Source: Chryseobacterium cucumeris (GTDB taxonomy: Bacteria > Bacteroidota > Bacteroidia > Flavobacteriales > Weeksellaceae). From it: 64,000 bases of DNA. A program made the position numbers and the translations under genes. Position 1 is the stretch's first letter, and the number at the start of each line of letters is the position of its first letter. The notes below the pieces were generated by a model, which worked only from the letters and a program-made list of their open reading frames with translations, made no database searches and was not told where the DNA came from. The stretch spans positions 310,001 through 374,000 of the forward strand of contig NZ_CP068760.1 of the NCBI RefSeq assembly GCF_016775705.1. The letters run 5' to 3'. Below are positions 43,548-51,592 of this stretch, in pieces.

Positions 43548-44969
43548 ATGTTCCCCAATTTTAGAATTAAAACATTATACCTGATTTTCTTTTCTTTCTC
43601 TGCATTTTTTGATGCTCAAGACTATTCTTTTCAGCCTGAACCTATAAAAACAACATGGGAATATAAAAGTAAAGGTGATTTCGAAGGTGCTTTAAAATAT
43701 AATACCAAGGCTCTTACCCAATATGAAGCGAATGGTGACACCAAAGGAATCATTATGGTATACACGAATATTGGCGGCATATTATGCAATTTCAGCAGAT
43801 ATAAAGAAAGTCTGGAATATCTTGACAAAGCTAAAAAGGAACTTAAAAATATCAGTTCTCCTCTTCTGATAGGAAATTTATATAATGAGTATGGTAAAAA
43901 TTATACTCAACTGGGATTACTAGAACAATCTAATGCTGCATTCAACAAAGCGGAATATTATATTAAAAAGCTCACTGACGAACGTCAGAGAAAAGCCATT
44001 CTGTTTTATAATTATTCTTGGAAGCGTGCGAATTTTGTAAGGATGAAAAATCAGGATTCTTTACAGCATATAGAGAAAAAAATGCTGGCTGTTAACCCCG
44101 GAATACTTACTTATACGAGGATCGCTGATGGCTTTATAGCCCAAAAAAAACACCTGGATTCAGCAGAATTCTATATGAATAAGGCCATGCACAGCTTCAG
44201 TACTGCAAGAAGAACTGAAAAAGGGATCGCTTTATTTAGTTATGGAGATCTTTATAATGTAAAAGGTGATCAAAAGAAAGCATTAGAATATTATTTAAAA
44301 ACCATTGATTTCTTCAAACAAACAAAAAACAAAACGGCATTACTTACCGTTTATGACACCATTTCCAGTGTCTACAAATCCCTCAATGAAATTGAAAAAT
44401 CAAATGACTATTTAAGGCAATACACAGCTCTTAACGACAGTCTCAACAACAATGAAAAAGAAGCTGTAAATCTTGCTGTGAATACATTGGTAGAATTAAA
44501 TAAAGAAGAAAAAGAAAAAGATAGAAAGACATTTTATGCAATAGCTCTGGTTATTATCGTCATATTTTTAATAGTATTCTATTTTATCCGAAAAATCTAT
44601 ATTCAAAAAGAACTTAAAAAAGATAAAATTATTGAAAAGAAGATTCTTGAAACGGATGTTCTTAAATCGAAAGTAAATGATTCATTTGATGAAATTATAC
44701 AGCTGATGGAGAACAGAAGTCCCTTGTTTCTGATGCGTTTTAAAGAAGTGTATCCTGAATTTTATGAAAAATTAATTACCCATACCCCCGAACTTACAGA
44801 GCATGATGTAAAATTCAGTGCATATATCAGATTAAATCTTACGAATAAAGAAATCTGCCAATATGAAAACATTAGTTTGCGGGGAATAGAAACAAAAAGA
44901 TACAGACTTAAGAAAAAACTGAAGCTACCCTCAAACACTGAACTTCAGAAGTGGATTCTGGAGCTTTAA
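43548..44969 (+). CDS. Exported TPR protein with membrane helix and C-terminal HTH
   Basis: Protein of about 473 residues. The N-terminal signal is RIKTLYLIFFSFSAFFDAQ. Tetratricopeptide repeats (about 35-320) include WEYKSKGDFEGALKYNTKAL and GDLYNVKGDQKKALEYYLKT. A membrane helix (about 333-353, FYAIALVIIVIFLIVFYFI) and a coiled coil follow. The C-terminal LuxR-like helix-turn-helix is LTNKEICQYENISLRGIETK near 430-450. This periplasmic-sensor, one-membrane-pass, cytoplasmic-HTH layout is common in Bacteroidota. ATG 43548 is chosen over a TTG at 43479. Its neighbours make the VGINT genes plausible targets. Confidence 0.78.
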   Translation: MFPNFRIKTLYLIFFSFSAFFDAQDYSFQPEPIKTTWEYKSKGDFEGALKYNTKALTQYEANGDTKGIIMVYTNIGGILCNFSRYKESLEYLDKAKKELKNISSPLLIGNLYNEYGKNYTQLGLLEQSNAAFNKAEYYIKKLTDERQRKAILFYNYSWKRANFVRMKNQDSLQHIEKKMLAVNPGILTYTRIADGFIAQKKHLDSAEFYMNKAMHSFSTARRTEKGIALFSYGDLYNVKGDQKKALEYYLKTIDFFKQTKNKTALLTVYDTISSVYKSLNEIEKSNDYLRQYTALNDSLNNNEKEAVNLAVNTLVELNKEEKEKDRKTFYAIALVIIVIFLIVFYFIRKIYIQKELKKDKIIEKKILETDVLKSKVNDSFDEIIQLMENRSPLFLMRFKEVYPEFYEKLITHTPELTEHDVKFSAYIRLNLTNKEICQYENISLRGIETKRYRLKKKLKLPSNTELQKWILEL

Positions 44970-44990
44970 GATATTTTGCTTGATTAAAAA

Positions 44991-45011
44991 AAGACCTCTA
45001 TTTGAGGTCTT
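44991..45011. terminator. Bidirectional terminator
   Basis: AAGACCTC (44991-44998) pairs with GAGGTCTT (45004-45011), with A's before and T's after, between convergent genes. Confidence 0.85.
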
Positions 45012-45036
45012 CTTTTGTTTATCATGTAAATATGTA

Positions 45037-45669
45037 TTATTTTTTGAGCTCATCAATTTCTTCCTGTATCGATTTGATTCTATCCCTTAATTCCTGGCTT
45101 ACTTTCCCTGGAATTTTTTTGACTTTTCTTAAGTCTAAAGCCAGCATAATGGAAGCTATTCCCATAAAAATAAAGGAAACACCGGTAAGGGTAACTAATG
45201 AAATTCCCGTAAATACCGGATTGAAAATCAGCAGCAGGGAAAATATAATGCCCCCCACACTGGCAAGAGCAACATTTCCCCAGCTCATTATCCTCATGCT
45301 TTTCAGATCAAATGCAAAACCCAGTAATTGAAATGAACGGAACAGCAAAGTAAATCCGATGACAAAAGGAAGTACTGCCATAGAAATCTGAGGATTTGCG
45401 ATAAGATAAATTCCTATTGCAGTGGTTAATAATCCACTCACTAGAAACCAGCCCCAACCCTGTAGGGATTTGCTGTTCTGTAAGGAAAAAAATATTTCTG
45501 TAATTCCTGAAAATAAGAATGAAACACTGAAAAAGATGGAGAGTGTAACATACGTTGCCAGCGGCACACTGAATACATAAAAACCACAAATAAGGAAAAG
45601 AATTCCGAAGATTAACGGGATGTACCAGTGCTTTACGGTATTGGTAAAAGTTTGAAATAAATTGGCCAT
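45037..45669 (-). CDS. HdeD/DUF308 family membrane protein
   Basis: Protein of 210 residues with six hydrophobic helices in pairs. The repeated pattern WYIPLIFGILFLICGFYVF, GWGWFLVSGLLTTAIGIYLI and GNVALASVGGIIFSLLLIFNP is that of DUF308/HdeD proteins, linked in enterics with acid resistance. The C-terminal 35 residues are a charged coiled coil (ELRDRIKSIQEEIDELKK), an addition often seen in Bacteroidota. Role in stress is inferred from family. Confidence 0.87.
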   Translation of the reverse strand: MANLFQTFTNTVKHWYIPLIFGILFLICGFYVFSVPLATYVTLSIFFSVSFLFSGITEIFFSLQNSKSLQGWGWFLVSGLLTTAIGIYLIANPQISMAVLPFVIGFTLLFRSFQLLGFAFDLKSMRIMSWGNVALASVGGIIFSLLLIFNPVFTGISLVTLTGVSFIFMGIASIMLALDLRKVKKIPGKVSQELRDRIKSIQEEIDELKK

Positions 45670-45876
45670 AAGAGTGTTTTTTGGTCATGCCTACTTTTTT
45701 GTAACGGTTTTCGGCTTCTCCGCAGATATCACAAACAGATTATAATTTTCACCTGAATTTGAAATATAACGTCTTACTAATATATGAAAAATAAGCGAAA
45801 ATACGAAGTACTCACTCAATGAATGTTGCATTTCTCCTTCACTTAGAAAGTATCGCTAAAAATTTTCAGAAACAAA

Positions 45877-45906
45877 AAAGGTGAAAATCTTGTAATTTTC
45901 ACCTTT
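45877..45906 (-). terminator. Terminator of the amino-acid permease gene
   Basis: AAAGGTGAAAAT (45877-45888) pairs with ATTTTCACCTTT (45895-45906), and T's follow on the minus strand. Confidence 0.8.
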
Positions 45907-45937
45907 CCAAAAACATATTTTTAAATGTCTTTACTAT

Positions 45938-47356
45938 TTAATTCGGTTTATATAATTTATACATCACGAACAAAAAGCCAATCCATATCGGGATCAGAAT
46001 TACCTGAATTTCCATACCTGTAATACTCATTAACCCTAAAATCAGAATTAAAAATGCAATACAGATATAGTTGGATACCGGATAAAATATAGATGGGAAT
46101 TTTGAATGTATTCCTTCTGCATTTATTGATTTTTTGAACTTTAAATGGGTGTAGCATATCATCAGCCAGTTGATGATCAGTGTAGATACAACTAAAGCCA
46201 TCAAATATTCAAAGGCTTTCTCCGGTACCAGTTTATTGATTATAATACAGATTCCTGCGAAGCATGAAGATATAATGATCGCATTGGTGGGAACTGAGTT
46301 TTTGTTCAGTTTTTTCAGGAATTTCGGAGCATTTCCCTGCTGAGCCAATCCGAAAAGCATTCTGCTGTTGCTGTAAACACTGCTGTTGTACACTGACAAC
46401 GCTGCTGTCAGAACGATCAGGTTAAGAACATTCGCTATTAATGTATTAAACTGAATCACTTTCCCAAAAAGGCTGAATTCGAGACCATTCAGATTTTGAA
46501 ATACCATTACAAACGGGCTGGATCCTTCTGTAATATCTCTCCAGGGACTTAAAGAAAATAAAATAACCAACGCTCCTACATAGAAAATAAGGATTCTGTA
46601 GATCACCTGATTGGTTGCCTGTGGAATCGTTTTCTCCGGATTTTTAGCCTCTGCCGCGGTAATTCCGATAAGCTCAAGTCCTCCGAATGAGAACATGATC
46701 ATTGCCATGGCTGCAAATAGTCCTGAATATCCGTTTTCTGTTTTGTTAAATAATCCTTTTGGAAAAAAACCTCCGTCATTCCACAGATTGGTAATTGTCG
46801 CTTTTTCTCCTCCTGTCCCACTTATCAAAAGATAGACTCCGAAAATAATCATCGCAATAATAGCCACCACTTTGATAATGGAAAACCAAAATTCTGTTTC
46901 TCCGTAAACTTTTACGGATGCCAGATTAAGCGCATTGATTACCACAAAGAAGAATAAACTGGAAACCCAGAGTGGTATTTCCGGCCACCAAAAATGGATG
47001 TAATGTCCGATTGCCGTAAGTTCTGCCATACTCACCAGAATATAGAGAATCCAGTAGTTCCATCCGGAAGCAAATCCCGGAAAATTCCCCCAATATTTGT
47101 AGGCAAAGTAGCTAAAACTTCCCGAAACGGGTTCCTGAACGACCATTTCACCCAGCTGACGCATAATAAAAAAGGCAATAATACCTGCTAAAGCATAGCC
47201 TAAAATTACGGACGGTCCAGCCAGTACTGCTGCCGGTCCGATTCCCAGAAATAACCCTGTTCCGATGGCTCCACCAAGGGCAATTAATTGTATATGTCGA
47301 TTTGTTAATCCTCTAACTAAAGTCTCGTTTTGTCCTGTTTTATTTTCGTTGCTCAT
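45938..47356 (-). CDS. Amino-acid permease, AAT/APC family
   Basis: Inner-membrane amino-acid:proton symporter of 472 residues with 12 predicted helices. The start LTNRHIQLIALGGAIGTGLFLG carries the substrate-binding Gly-rich motif of helix 1. EMVVQEPVSGSFSYFAYKYWG (helix 3) and FGGLELIGITAAEAKNPEKTIP (helix 6 and the loop after it) are typical of AroP/LysP/PheP/AnsP relatives. Substrate cannot be fixed, although the APC-AAT type usually takes aromatic, basic or small amino acids. A single-gene unit. Confidence 0.93.
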   Translation of the reverse strand: MSNENKTGQNETLVRGLTNRHIQLIALGGAIGTGLFLGIGPAAVLAGPSVILGYALAGIIAFFIMRQLGEMVVQEPVSGSFSYFAYKYWGNFPGFASGWNYWILYILVSMAELTAIGHYIHFWWPEIPLWVSSLFFFVVINALNLASVKVYGETEFWFSIIKVVAIIAMIIFGVYLLISGTGGEKATITNLWNDGGFFPKGLFNKTENGYSGLFAAMAMIMFSFGGLELIGITAAEAKNPEKTIPQATNQVIYRILIFYVGALVILFSLSPWRDITEGSSPFVMVFQNLNGLEFSLFGKVIQFNTLIANVLNLIVLTAALSVYNSSVYSNSRMLFGLAQQGNAPKFLKKLNKNSVPTNAIIISSCFAGICIIINKLVPEKAFEYLMALVVSTLIINWLMICYTHLKFKKSINAEGIHSKFPSIFYPVSNYICIAFLILILGLMSITGMEIQVILIPIWIGFLFVMYKLYKPN

Positions 47357-47574
47357 TAAATGAATTATTCGGTCGCTAAATATATAAAAACTTTTCAGAG
47401 AAATTCACATTCTCAGGGGTAAATTGAGAATTCGGTCTCATCCGTATATTTTCTTTTTACATCATTCTAGATAAAGTTCGGAATGCAGTTACAAAAATAG
47501 TTTTAACGATTGTAGTTAAGATTCTATTTTAGCCCGTCAACATTAATATTTAACATCTCATTCAGATCAAAAAA

Positions 47575-47609
47575 AATGATCTCTTTCTATTTTTTGAAAA
47601 GAGATCATT
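47575..47609 (-). terminator. Terminator of the second XRE gene
   Basis: AATGATCTCTTT (47575-47586) pairs with AAAGAGATCATT (47598-47609). On the minus strand T's follow. Confidence 0.8.
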
Positions 47610-47637
47610 CTTAAGAAATTATCTAAGCAATTAAGGT

Positions 47638-47931
47638 TTATAAAAATTCTTTCGGAACGGAAATATTATTCTTTTTCATGTATTCCAACAGACTTTGGTA
47701 TTTATCTTCATATTCATCGTTTCCGCACTTATGCGAAATACTGCAGATGTCAGATGGCTTGATTTCTAAAATATCAGATATTTTAGTCAGTATTTCCAGG
47801 TTGATCTTCACCTTGGAATTCTCAATATCGGAATATGCCTTTTGGGAAATGCCCATTTCAAAGGCCATATATTCCTGCGTAAGATCTTTGCTCCTACGTA
47901 TTTTCCTGATATTTTGTCCACATACTTTCAT
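47638..47931 (-). CDS. XRE family transcriptional regulator
   Basis: DNA-binding protein of 97 residues. The HTH_3 domain occupies residues 6-62: IRKIRRSKDLTQEYMAFEMGISQKAYSDIENSKVKINLEILTKISDILEI in outline, with the classic Q-Y/F-A..GIS..-YS-IE pattern. The short acidic C-terminus (EYEDKYQSLLEYMKKNNISV) likely helps dimerisation. The gene is divergent from ccoNO with only 184 bp between them, so it is a candidate regulator of its own promoter or that one; no operator was recognised. Confidence 0.85.
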   Translation of the reverse strand: MKVCGQNIRKIRRSKDLTQEYMAFEMGISQKAYSDIENSKVKINLEILTKISDILEIKPSDICSISHKCGNDEYEDKYQSLLEYMKKNNISVPKEFL

Positions 47932-48000
47932 CGTTTTTGTTTTAGTAGTTTTCGGTATATTTTAGAAGATTATCTATTAGCCTCTAACAAAGTTAATAAA

Positions 48001-48008
48001 TACCTTTG
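48001..48008 (+). promoter_or_regulatory. -7 promoter element TACCTTTG of ccoNO
   Basis: Match to TAnnTTTG about 108 bp ahead of the ATG at 48116. No -33 TTG in place, and no FNR/CRP-type TTGAT-N4-ATCAA box seen, which an oxygen-controlled oxidase operon might be expected to have. Confidence 0.4.
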
Positions 48009-48115
48009 GCAAAACATTACACACGTTACATGATATTTATTTTCAACATAGAAAAGGTTTAAAAATACGCCTTTTTTCAGAGAAAATATCACTTCGGTAA
48101 ACACTATTGGAATTT

Positions 48116-50395
48116 ATGGAGACGCAAAAATTTAATTATGACAATAATATTGTCAGAGCATTCCTCTATGCGACTATCGCATTCGGACTTGTAGGATTTC
48201 TGCTGGGGCTTACAGCTGCATTGATGCTTTTTTATCCTGAATTGCCTGAATTTTTATTCGGTACGGATGATACAACTATTAAAAGCTTGGCTTCAGGTAA
48301 TATTCAGGGGCTAATCAATACACAGGGAGCCATGGGCTTCGGAAGAATCAGAATGCTTCATACCAGTGCCGTAATTTTTGCTTTTGTATGTAATTCCTTT
48401 TTCTGCGGTGCTTATTACAGTATGCAGAGGCTTCTTAAAACCAGAATGTATAGTGATACCCTTTCATGGATTCATTTCTGGTCATGGCAGCTGATGATCG
48501 TCAGTGTGGTTATTACATTCCTTATGGGAATCAATACTTCTAAAGAATATGCCGAACATGAATGGCCCATCGATATCTTAATTGCATTCTCATGGATCAT
48601 TTTCGGAATCAATATGTTCGGAACTATTGCCAAAAGAAGAGTAAGACATTTGTACGTAGCCATCTGGTTCTATATGGCAACCTGGCTTGCTGTAGCAATG
48701 CTTCACATCTTCAATAACCTGGAAGTTCCGTTATCTTTCACAAGCTGGAAATCTTATTCTGTATATGCAGGTGTAAAAGATGCATTAGTACAATGGTGGT
48801 ATGGGCACAATGCAGTTGCATTCGTATTAACCACCCCTGTATTAGGTCTTATGTATTACTTTATGCCAAAAGCAGCTCAGCGACCGGTATTCTCATACAA
48901 ACTATCCATTATTCACTTCTGGTCGCTGATCTTCGTATATCTTTGGGCCGGGCCTCACCACCTGCAATATACAGCTTTACCGGCATGGGCTCAGGCGGTA
49001 GGAACAGGGTTTTCTATTATGCTTATTGCTCCGTCATGGGGAGGAATGCTGAATGGTCTTCTTACGTTAAGAGGAGCCTGGGATAAGGTAAGAGAAAATC
49101 CGATTCTTAAATTCTTTGTAGTAGCTGTTACATGCTATGGTATGGCTACTTTCGAAGGACCTTTACTCGCTACAAAATCATTAAATAAAATTGGTCACTA
49201 TACAGACTGGGTTATCGGGCACGTACACATTGGTGCACTCGGATGGAATGGTTTTATGGCATTCGGAATTGTTTATTACCTGGTTCCAATTATGTGGAGA
49301 ACATCTCTTTGGTCTAAAAAACTGGCCAACTGGCACTTCTGGCTGGGAACTTTAGGAATTATCTTCTATGCAGTTCCAATGTATATTTCAGGATTTACAC
49401 AAGGATTGATGTGGAAACAGTTCAACCCGGACGGAACTTTATTATGGAAAAACTGGCTGGATACTGTAACAGCTGTCATTCCTTATTATAAAATGAGATT
49501 CTTAGGAGGACTATTCTATCTTTCAGGGGCTATCCTGATGGTTGTAAATGTTATTAAAACAATCAAAGCCGGTTCATTCCAGAAAGAAGTTCCTGCAGAA
49601 GCTCCTGCCTTAGCCAATATCGGAAGTTCAAGAAAAGAAGGTGAAGGCTTACACCTTTGGCTGGAAAGAACGCCTACTCTTCTTTCTGTATTAGCTTTCA
49701 TTACAGTAGCAATTGGTGGATTGGTGGAGATTGTTCCTACACTGTCACTGAAGCAAAGTGTTCCGACAATTACTGCTGTAAAACCATACACGCCACTGGA
49801 ACTGGAAGGTAGAGACTTATATATCCGTGAAGGATGTAACTCATGTCACTCACAAATGATCAGACCTTTCCGTGATGAAGTGGTAAGATTTGAAGGGAAA
49901 AACGGACAGTACTCCAAAGCAGGAGAATTCGTATACGACAGACCATTCCTATGGGGATCTAAAAGAACAGGTCCTGATCTTCACAGAGAAGGAGGAAGAA
50001 ACCCGGATTCATGGCATTTTAAACACATGTATAACCCAAGAATTACTTCTGCCGGTTCCATTATGCCACGTTTCCCATGGTTAATCAGTAATAAACTGGA
50101 CAGAACACAAATGGTGGATAAAATGAAACTGATGAAAAATGTCTTCGATGTTCCTTATACAAAAGCTCAGATAGATTCTGCCAGCCAATGGGCGGACAAC
50201 CAGTCCAAAGCAATTGTACAGAGAATTTATTCTGAAGCAACGGATGTAAAAGATCAGATGACTAAAGAAAAAACAGCAAAAGGATCTGCCTATGTACCGC
50301 TTGAACACAGAGAAATTGTAGCCATGATTGCTTACCTGCAGAGATTAGGTACAGACATCAAAACAACACAGGTACAGACTGCTAGCGTAGAATAA
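48116..50395 (+). CDS. ccoNO: cbb3-type cytochrome c oxidase, fused CcoN-CcoO subunit
   Basis: Core of the high-affinity terminal oxidase, 759 residues. CcoN part (about 1-500): low-spin heme ligand in GRIRMLHTSAVIF, heme-copper-centre ligands in WWYGHNAVAF, GPHHLQYT and IGHVHIGALGWNG. CcoO part (about 550-759): heme c motif CNSCHSQMIRP and the Met ligand in SIMPRFPWL. In proteobacteria these are separate genes; the in-frame fusion is typical of Bacteroidota. ATG 48116 is chosen over an in-frame TTG at 48107. ccoP follows after 19 bp; no ccoQ, ccoG, ccoI or ccoS is found nearby. Confidence 0.96.
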   Translation: METQKFNYDNNIVRAFLYATIAFGLVGFLLGLTAALMLFYPELPEFLFGTDDTTIKSLASGNIQGLINTQGAMGFGRIRMLHTSAVIFAFVCNSFFCGAYYSMQRLLKTRMYSDTLSWIHFWSWQLMIVSVVITFLMGINTSKEYAEHEWPIDILIAFSWIIFGINMFGTIAKRRVRHLYVAIWFYMATWLAVAMLHIFNNLEVPLSFTSWKSYSVYAGVKDALVQWWYGHNAVAFVLTTPVLGLMYYFMPKAAQRPVFSYKLSIIHFWSLIFVYLWAGPHHLQYTALPAWAQAVGTGFSIMLIAPSWGGMLNGLLTLRGAWDKVRENPILKFFVVAVTCYGMATFEGPLLATKSLNKIGHYTDWVIGHVHIGALGWNGFMAFGIVYYLVPIMWRTSLWSKKLANWHFWLGTLGIIFYAVPMYISGFTQGLMWKQFNPDGTLLWKNWLDTVTAVIPYYKMRFLGGLFYLSGAILMVVNVIKTIKAGSFQKEVPAEAPALANIGSSRKEGEGLHLWLERTPTLLSVLAFITVAIGGLVEIVPTLSLKQSVPTITAVKPYTPLELEGRDLYIREGCNSCHSQMIRPFRDEVVRFEGKNGQYSKAGEFVYDRPFLWGSKRTGPDLHREGGRNPDSWHFKHMYNPRITSAGSIMPRFPWLISNKLDRTQMVDKMKLMKNVFDVPYTKAQIDSASQWADNQSKAIVQRIYSEATDVKDQMTKEKTAKGSAYVPLEHREIVAMIAYLQRLGTDIKTTQVQTASVE

Positions 50396-50414
50396 TATTT
50401 AAAATTAAACTGCA

Positions 50415-51302
50415 ATGAAAACGAGAACCCCCATTTCAATATATATCGCAACAACGATAGGTTTAACGATCATGGCCTTTGAAATGTTTGCCGGAGATTC
50501 AGGATATTTTTCTTCTCCTTTTTTCTGGGCGCTGATACTAATTGCCATTATCCTGCTGCTGATCATGAATTCGATTGGTGACCTGGTAGAAAATGAAAGT
50601 TTCAACAGATTATCCGAGGAAGAAAAAAAACAATATCTGGAAGAAAAAAAGATTCCTTATTACCAGAAATTATGGAACTCTGCGTTCAAAAAACAAAGCG
50701 CTACAGAAGAAAAAGATATTCTTATCGACCATGGTTTTGATGGAATTACAGAGCTGGACAACTCGCTTCCGAAATGGTGGATTGGCTTATTCTGGTTCGG
50801 ATGTATTTTCTGTGCCGTATATCTGGTAGCCTTCTCTTTTACAGATTATGCCCATCCGGATGCAGAATACACGAAGGAAACAAAAACCATGCTGGCTTCC
50901 ATAGAAGAGTATGAGAAAACGGCGCCTCAGATCAATCTGGAATCTGCAAAATACAGTGCTGATAATATTGCCGAAGGACAGGAACTTTTTAAAACAAATT
51001 GTGTGACCTGCCACGGAGACGGAGGAAAAGGAGGTATAGGTCCGAACCTTACCGATACCCACTGGATCAATATTAAAGAAAAAAGCTTATTTAAAAATGT
51101 ATTCTGGATGCTTGAAAACGGCTCTCCGAACAATCCTACCATGAGACCTTTCATTAAAGAAGGAACCATTACCGGAAGAGATGCAGAGAAAATTGCCGCT
51201 TATATTTATCACATCAATCAGGAAACCGCTCCTATCACAACGGTACAAGGTGGTGCAGCTCCTCAGGGAGAAGAAGTGAAATGGGAGAACGGAAACAACT
51301 AA
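50415..51302 (+). CDS. ccoP: cbb3-type oxidase subunit CcoP, mono-heme form
   Basis: Membrane cytochrome c of 295 residues. Membrane segments lie near 8-52 (two short helices) and 118-140 (PKWWIGLFWFGCIFCAVYLVAFS). The DHGFDGITELDNSLPKWW stretch is the CcoP signature. The periplasmic domain has only one heme motif, CVTCHG near residue 196, with MRPF as the likely Met ligand. Proteobacterial CcoP has two hemes; one is usual in this phylum. It transfers electrons to CcoO. It is the last gene of the unit. Confidence 0.93.
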   Translation: MKTRTPISIYIATTIGLTIMAFEMFAGDSGYFSSPFFWALILIAIILLLIMNSIGDLVENESFNRLSEEEKKQYLEEKKIPYYQKLWNSAFKKQSATEEKDILIDHGFDGITELDNSLPKWWIGLFWFGCIFCAVYLVAFSFTDYAHPDAEYTKETKTMLASIEEYEKTAPQINLESAKYSADNIAEGQELFKTNCVTCHGDGGKGGIGPNLTDTHWINIKEKSLFKNVFWMLENGSPNNPTMRPFIKEGTITGRDAEKIAAYIYHINQETAPITTVQGGAAPQGEEVKWENGNN

Positions 51303-51332
51303 AATTATTATTATCTATCAATAAACCATGCC

Positions 51333-51416
51333 ACGCCCCCTTCACAACTACTAACATTTGAATTTCATTTTTGCTAACTAACCTTTTCAACATTAAAAAA
51401 TGATAAAAGGGGGCGT
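51333..51416 (+). terminator. Long-loop hairpin 1 after ccoP
   Basis: ACGCCCCCTT (51333-51342) pairs with AAGGGGGCGT (51407-51416), followed by six T's. The loop is 64 bases, far longer than in usual intrinsic terminators. It may be the ccoNOP terminator or part of a structured RNA. Confidence 0.55.
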
Positions 51417-51434
51417 TTTTTAAACATAATAATC

Positions 51435-51513
51435 CCTGCCTTGACTCGTCTTACTCAACTATTCACTTGACAACTACAAACTAAAAATTCCATAATAAGA
51501 CAGCCAAGGCAGG
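51435..51513 (+). terminator. Long-loop hairpin 2 between ccoP and tamB
   Basis: CCTGCCTTG (51435-51443) and GTCTTA (51448-51453) pair with TAAGAC (51496-51501) and CAAGGCAGG (51505-51513), with a small internal loop and about 42 unpaired bases at the tip. A T5 tail follows at 51516. It lies just ahead of tamB. Confidence 0.5.
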
Positions 51514-51566
51514 ATTTTTGCATTCGCAAAGGGTACCACAACAAAGACCAAGTAAAATAGTATTGT

Positions 51567-51574
51567 TATCTTTG
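51567..51574 (+). promoter_or_regulatory. -7 promoter element TATCTTTG of tamB
   Basis: TAnnTTTG match 19 bp ahead of the preferred tamB start at 51593. It would place the transcript start close to the start codon, giving a very short leader. Confidence 0.4.
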
Positions 51575-51592
51575 TTAGAAACCTCATCGCAT

